Shown: positions 60,555-64,000 of the stretch, one piece after another
How the letters are laid out: every line of letters begins with the position of its first letter
How positions within the stretch are numbered: position 1 is the first letter of the stretch
Source: Bifidobacterium mizhiense
Lineage (GTDB): Bacteria; Actinomycetota; Actinomycetes; Actinomycetales; Bifidobacteriaceae
Assembly (NCBI RefSeq): GCF_020884755.1
Contig: NZ_BPWE01000002.1
Coordinates: 124,001 to 188,000 of the forward strand
Direction: 5' to 3'
DNA length: 64,000 nucleotides
Made by a program: the position numbers and the translations under genes
The notes under the pieces: generated by a model
Seen by the model: the letters and a program-made list of their open reading frames with translations, nothing else
What the model was told of the DNA's origin: nothing
The model's database searches: none

Positions 60555-61319
60555 TCAGTCCTGGGTAGGCTCGGGCACAGCGTCGAAGACCTTGTGCTGG
60601 TTGTTGAGCAGCTTCCAGCTGCCCACCGGGTAGTAGGTCAGCAGTGCAGTGCCCTTGATGTTGTCCATGGGGACCAGGCCATTGTGGCCGTCGTCCTTGT
60701 GCAGACGGGAATCGGCGGAGTTGGAACGGTTGTCGCCCATGACGAAGACGTACCCAGGGTCCACCTTGACCTTGAAGGCAAAGGAGCTGGGCTCCACTCC
60801 TGGGCGCAGGTAGGAACTCTCATCCAAGGCGACGCCGTTGACGGTGACTGGGGCGCCATGACCCTTGCAGGCCACCGTGTCGCCGGGCATGCCGATCAGG
60901 CGCTTTACCAGGTGACTGCCGCGGAAGCTCGGAGTGGACTCTTCGCCTAGCCAGTTAGCAGGGTCAGTAAAGACCACCACATCCCCTCGACGGGGGGCCA
61001 TCATGGACCTGGTCAGCCGGTGAGTGGTCAGGATTCTGTCTCCGACACCAAGGGTGTTCTCCATGGAGCCAGAGGGGATGACGTAGATGCTGAACAAAAA
61101 TATGCGCAGGACGGCGACGACAGCCAAGAGAGCAACCAGCTCGAACAGAAACTCGGGCAGGAAACCGCGTTCGCCCAGACGCGGGTGGCTGCCCTTGGTG
61201 GAGCCGCGTCCGCCAGGGCGGTCAAAGGCATGGCGGGGCGGCACCGGGGCTGAGGTGGCCTGTCTGCCGTCCGGATACCAAAGTCCCGACGAGGTCGCTT
61301 CCTCATCCCGAAAGGCCAT
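60555..61319 (-). CDS. lepB: Signal peptidase I
   Basis: Membrane serine protease that removes signal peptides from exported proteins. A hydrophilic N-terminus of about 50 residues precedes one membrane helix (ELVALLAVVAVLRIFLFSIYVI). The catalytic Ser is in IPSGSMENTLGVGD and the general-base Lys in GSHLVKRLIGMPGD, with the box E GDNRSNSADSR after. 254 residues from the ATG at 61319, which has AAGGAG five bases upstream. A strong terminator lies between it and rplS. Confidence 0.95.
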   Translation of the reverse strand: MAFRDEEATSSGLWYPDGRQATSAPVPPRHAFDRPGGRGSTKGSHPRLGERGFLPEFLFELVALLAVVAVLRIFLFSIYVIPSGSMENTLGVGDRILTTHRLTRSMMAPRRGDVVVFTDPANWLGEESTPSFRGSHLVKRLIGMPGDTVACKGHGAPVTVNGVALDESSYLRPGVEPSSFAFKVKVDPGYVFVMGDNRSNSADSRLHKDDGHNGLVPMDNIKGTALLTYYPVGSWKLLNNQHKVFDAVPEPTQD

Positions 61320-61396
61320 ATCCACTCCTTGTCATCCGCCGGAACCCACACGCAAAAAGGTTCCGCATGCCTCATAGCGTACACACCCAAGCATGG

Positions 61397-61424
61397 AAAA
61401 ACCCGGGAGCATTACATCCCGGGT
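61397..61424 (-). terminator. Rho-independent terminator after rplS
   Basis: Stem ACCCGGGA (61401-61408) with TCCCGGGT (61417-61424), eight-base loop, followed on the minus strand by a run of T. It is 40 bases after the rplS stop and before lepB. Confidence 0.92.
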
Positions 61425-61464
61425 GTTAGCGGCCAGGCCTGGGCTGGGTCGCCCTGGCTGAATC

Positions 61465-61836
61465 CTACTTGTTGGACTCGGCCTTGTTGTCGCGACGCTC
61501 GACAATGCGGGCGGCCTTGCCGTGCAGACCACGCAGGTAGTAGAGCTTGGCGCGGCGGACACGGCCGTGGCGCAGCACCTTGATGGAATCAATCTGCGGG
61601 GAGTGCAGAGGGAAGCGACGCTCGACGCCCACGCCGAAGCTGACCTTGCGCACCAGGATGGTCTCGCGCACGCCGGAGCCCTGACGAGCGATCACCACGC
61701 CCGTGAAAGCCTGGATACGAGAGTTGTTGCCCTCAGTGATGTTGACGTTGACCTCGACGGTATCGCCGGGGCGGAAGTCTGGGATCTGCTCCGCAGGCTT
61801 CATGTGGCTGGCGTCAAATTCCTGAATCGCGTTCAT
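61465..61836 (-). CDS. rplS: 50S ribosomal protein L19
   Basis: Ribosomal protein at the 30S-50S interface. 123 residues, with the L19 signatures [58 protein letters not shown] and [28 protein letters not shown] lies six bases before the ATG at 61836. It is transcribed with a long structured leader. Confidence 0.98.
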   Translation of the reverse strand: MNAIQEFDASHMKPAEQIPDFRPGDTVEVNVNITEGNNSRIQAFTGVVIARQGSGVRETILVRKVSFGVGVERRFPLHSPQIDSIKVLRHGRVRRAKLYYLRGLHGKAARIVERRDNKAESNK

Positions 61837-62010
61837 GCTGTTCCTCCATGGCCGCCGCACATCGACCCATGACATGGACCGCAACCACCAAAGGAGGCGA
61901 TCCTGACGGAACCCGACGGTCTGCCGTCGGGGGTGCCGATCCGCCGGAGCATCCGGCTGGACCTGAAAGGAAGGGAGCCCATGCGGCAGCTGCCCTTCCG
62001 GCAAACAACT
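61837..62010 (-). ncRNA. Structured leader of rplS, possible autoregulatory RNA
   Basis: About 175 bases lie between the predicted rplS promoter and its start. On the minus strand they can form CCCGACGG-CAGA-CCGTCGGG (61912-61931, eight perfect pairs) and a second hairpin GCCGGA-TGC-TCCGGC, with T-rich spacers. Ribosomal-protein leaders often bind the encoded protein; I cannot match this one to a named leader class. An extended -10 TGGTATATT sits at about 62018-62026. Confidence 0.4.
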
Positions 62011-62030
62011 GTCCAATAATATACCACCAA

Positions 62031-62050
62031 CCGGACCCGCTGGGGCCCGG
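62031..62050 (-). terminator. Terminator after pgi
   Basis: On the minus strand CCGGGCCC-CAGC-GGGTCCGG forms an eight-pair hairpin (one G-U), eight bases after the pgi stop, followed by TTGGTGGTATATTATT. It overlaps the probable rplS promoter. Confidence 0.65.
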
Positions 62051-62057
62051 CATGACA

Positions 62058-63755
62058 TCAGCGGCGGTGGGCCCTGTAGAAGGCGATCAGGGACTTGGTG
62101 GACTGGTCCTGCTCGGCCAGCGCCTGGTCATCCCGGGAGATGGCCGGGGTGATCTCGCGGGCCAGCTTCTTGCCCAGCTCAACACCCCACTGGTCGAAGG
62201 AATCAATGCCCCAGACCGTGCCCTCGGTCAGCGTGATGTGCTCGTAGAGGGCGATCAGCTCGCCCAGGGCGGCCGGAGTCAGCGCATCGCCGAAGATGGA
62301 GGTGGTGGGCCGGTTGCCGGTGAAGACCCGGGCCGGAACGATGGCCTCCGGAGTGCCCTCGGCGCGGACCTCGTCGGCGGTCTTGCCGAAGGCCAATGCC
62401 TTGGTCTGGGCCAGGAAGTTGGCCAGGAAGAGCTCATGGACGTCCTGGTCCCCGTCCTTGGCTGGATTGGGGGTGTTGGCGAAGGCGATGAAGTCGGCGG
62501 GGATCAGACGGGTGCCCTGGTGGATGAGCTGGTAGAAGGCGTGCTGGCCGTTGGTGCCGGGCTCCCCCCAGAAGATTTCGCCGGTCAGGCTGGTCACCGG
62601 CGTGCCGTCCCAGCGCACGGACTTGCCGTTGGACTCCATGGTCAGCTGCTGCAGATAGGCCGGGAAGCGGTGCAGATACTGGTCATAAGGCAGCACGGCG
62701 TGCGAGTGGGCGCCGAAGAAGTTGACATACCAGACGTTGAGCAGGCCCATCAAGGCCACCACGTTCCGATCCAGAGGAGTGGCGCGGAAGTAACGATCGA
62801 CGGTGTTGAAGCCCTTGAGGAACTCCTCGAAACGCTCGGGGCCGATGGTGATGGCCAGGGAGGTGCCCACGGCGGAATCCACCGAGTACCGGCCGCCGAC
62901 CCAGTTCCAGAAGCCGAAGACGTTGTCCGGATCGATGCCGAAGTCGCGCACCTTGTCCAGGGCGGTCGAAACGGCGATGAAGTGCCGACGGATGGCCTCG
63001 GCCGAGAGGTCCTCGCCGTCCTTGGACAGCAGGCCGCGCTCCCCCAGGCTCTTCAGGAGCCAGGCGCGGGCCTGGCGGGCGTTGGTCAGGGTCTCCAGGG
63101 TGGTGAAGGTCTTGGAGACGATGATGAAGAGCGTGGTCTCCGGATCCAGATCGCGCGTCTTCTCGGCCAGGTCGTTGGGATCGATGTTGGAGATGTAGCG
63201 GGCGCTGATGCCGGCATCCGCGTAGGGCTTCAGGGCCTCGTAAGCCATGACCGGGCCAAGGTCGGAGCCGCCGATGCCGATGTTGACCACGGTGGTGATC
63301 CGCTTGCCGGTCAGACCGGTCCAGCTGCCCGAGCGGACCTGGTCGGCAAAGGCATAGATGCGCTTGAGGGTGTCGCGGACGTCGCCGACAACATCCTGGC
63401 CGTCCACGATCAGCCGGCCGCGATCCTCCTCGGGACGGCGCAGGGCTGTGTGCAGGACGGCCCTGTCCTCGGTGTTGTTGATGTGCTCGCCGTTGAACAT
63501 GGCCTCGATCCGCTCCTCAAGGCCGACCTCGCGACCCAGCTGGGCCAGCAGTGACAGGGTCTCGGGCTGAATCAGGTTCTTGGACAGATCGATATAGAGA
63601 TCACCCAGCTCGAAGCTGAGCTTTTCGGTGCGCTGCGGATCCTTGGCGAACCATGCGCGCAGATCGATCCCCTGGCGCTGCATGTCGTCGAAGTGCTGGT
63701 GCAAGGCCGCCCAGGCCTTGGTGCTGGTAGCGTCCACTGGAGGATTGATGGCCAT
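62058..63755 (-). CDS. pgi: Glucose-6-phosphate isomerase
   Basis: Interconverts glucose 6-phosphate and fructose 6-phosphate, feeding the fructose-6-phosphate phosphoketolase route of bifidobacteria. The 565-residue protein has the two Prosite-type signatures [20 protein letters not shown] and [15 protein letters not shown], and [17 protein letters not shown] near the C-terminus. The ATG at 63755 ([11 protein letters not shown]) follows AAAGGA by 11 bases; the frame is open to 63827 but without a better start. Confidence 0.97.
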   Translation of the reverse strand: MAINPPVDATSTKAWAALHQHFDDMQRQGIDLRAWFAKDPQRTEKLSFELGDLYIDLSKNLIQPETLSLLAQLGREVGLEERIEAMFNGEHINNTEDRAVLHTALRRPEEDRGRLIVDGQDVVGDVRDTLKRIYAFADQVRSGSWTGLTGKRITTVVNIGIGGSDLGPVMAYEALKPYADAGISARYISNIDPNDLAEKTRDLDPETTLFIIVSKTFTTLETLTNARQARAWLLKSLGERGLLSKDGEDLSAEAIRRHFIAVSTALDKVRDFGIDPDNVFGFWNWVGGRYSVDSAVGTSLAITIGPERFEEFLKGFNTVDRYFRATPLDRNVVALMGLLNVWYVNFFGAHSHAVLPYDQYLHRFPAYLQQLTMESNGKSVRWDGTPVTSLTGEIFWGEPGTNGQHAFYQLIHQGTRLIPADFIAFANTPNPAKDGDQDVHELFLANFLAQTKALAFGKTADEVRAEGTPEAIVPARVFTGNRPTTSIFGDALTPAALGELIALYEHITLTEGTVWGIDSFDQWGVELGKKLAREITPAISRDDQALAEQDQSTKSLIAFYRAHRR

Positions 63756-63884
63756 GGTTGTTCGGGTCCTTTCATGAGGTGATGCCCGGTCTACCGAGCA
63801 CCCGGTTCTGTAACCCAAACTACTCACAAAAGCAGACAGAAGACAACAAAATCAGTCAATCTGCTTGACCGAGCCGAATCGCTG

Positions 63885-64000
63885 TCAAAGTATGTCGTCA
63901 CAGCCGTACTGGGCCAACTTGGCCACCATGTCCTTGACTTCCTGACTGCGGGCCCGGGGGGCCACCAGGAGAGCATCGGGAGTGTCGACGACGATCATGT
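63885..64000 (-). CDS. C-terminal fragment of a probable mannose-1-phosphate guanylyltransferase
   Basis: Only the last 38 codons are in the window: IVVDTPDALLVAPRARSQEV followed by KDMVAKLAQYGCDDIL and TGA. This matches the conserved end of GDP-mannose pyrophosphorylases (the DALLVA strand before the final helix). GDP-mannose would supply the donor for the polyprenol-phosphate mannosyltransferase at 7294-8037. It precedes pgi by 129 bases on the same strand. Confidence 0.7.
   Translation of the reverse strand, partial: MIVVDTPDALLVAPRARSQEVKDMVAKLAQYGCDDIL

Noticed and set aside
61848-63554. About 570-codon open frame on the plus strand opposite pgi and the rplS leader
   Set aside because: Antisense shadow of pgi; no recognisable protein features.
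1-64000. tRNA genes, CRISPR arrays, insertion sequences, prophage or integrase genes
   Set aside because: I looked through the intergenic gaps for T-loop sequences, regularly spaced repeats and transposase or integrase motifs and found none.

Overview
This window is high-GC actinobacterial chromosome, almost certainly from Bifidobacterium or a close relative (Bifidobacteriaceae). The evidence is the gene set: galT-galK behind a DeoR-type regulator, the araBDA operon, GH42 and GH43 glycoside hydrolases with a MalF/MalG-type ABC transporter, LAATG/LPLTG sortase substrates with a class C sortase, and the order pgi-rplS-lepB-rnhB. I cannot fix the species from sequence alone. Of about 53 genes, 47 lie on the minus strand, which suggests minus is the leading strand here. 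No tRNA, rRNA, CRISPR array, insertion sequence or prophage was found.

Layout. 1-8.1 kb: the end of an unknown gene, mutY, trmL, a conserved PFL/ACT pair, the Leloir genes galK and galT with a DeoR-family regulator, and a polyprenol-phosphate mannosyltransferase. 8-14.9 kb: an old-yellow-enzyme flavoprotein with a lysine-rich N-terminal extension, a bifunctional penicillin-binding protein, a Crp/Fnr regulator, a lipoate ligase with permuted domain order, and a TM2 membrane protein with a Tyr/Pro/Gly/Gln repeat region. 14.9-25 kb: leuB, oligopeptidase B, an App1-type phosphatase, gcvH, an L,D-transpeptidase, a three-gene unit (Nudix, alpha/beta hydrolase, nudC) and thioredoxin. 25-30 kb: a secreted G5/transglycosylase-like wall enzyme and a 1280-residue LPXTG surface protein made of two RCC1 propellers. 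30-37 kb: an NCS2 purine permease, a small charged protein, an AEC carrier and pstSCAB. 37-48 kb: an MFS exporter and a convergent sugar locus. 48-54.4 kb: a secreted HNH nuclease, an aldo/keto reductase and a sortase-C pilus cluster. 54.6-60 kb: araR-like regulator and araBDA. 60-64 kb: rnhB, lepB, rplS, pgi and the 3' end of a probable manC.

How genes work together. The clearest metabolic unit is 38,978-47,697. A wall-anchored GH43 (probable subfamily 24 exo-beta-1,3-galactanase) would clip plant type II arabinogalactan outside the cell, the ABC importer would take up the short galacto-oligosaccharides, and the cytoplasmic GH42 would release galactose. That galactose can enter the galK/galT route in the same window, while arabinose released from side chains can use araBDA. 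Two near-identical operators in the locus, each just downstream of a recognisable promoter, indicate one regulator, most simply the LacI-family protein at its end.

The most unusual items are: the RCC1 surface protein, in which each seven-repeat propeller appears to be inserted inside a split IPT/TIG domain; an apparently orphan GcvH plus a permuted lipoate ligase in a genus without classic lipoate-dependent oxidative decarboxylases; six genes with a -10-like hexamer exactly six bases before the ATG (predicted leaderless mRNAs); and a class C sortase with a 130-residue low-complexity N-terminus inside a pilus operon interrupted by two intercistronic terminators.
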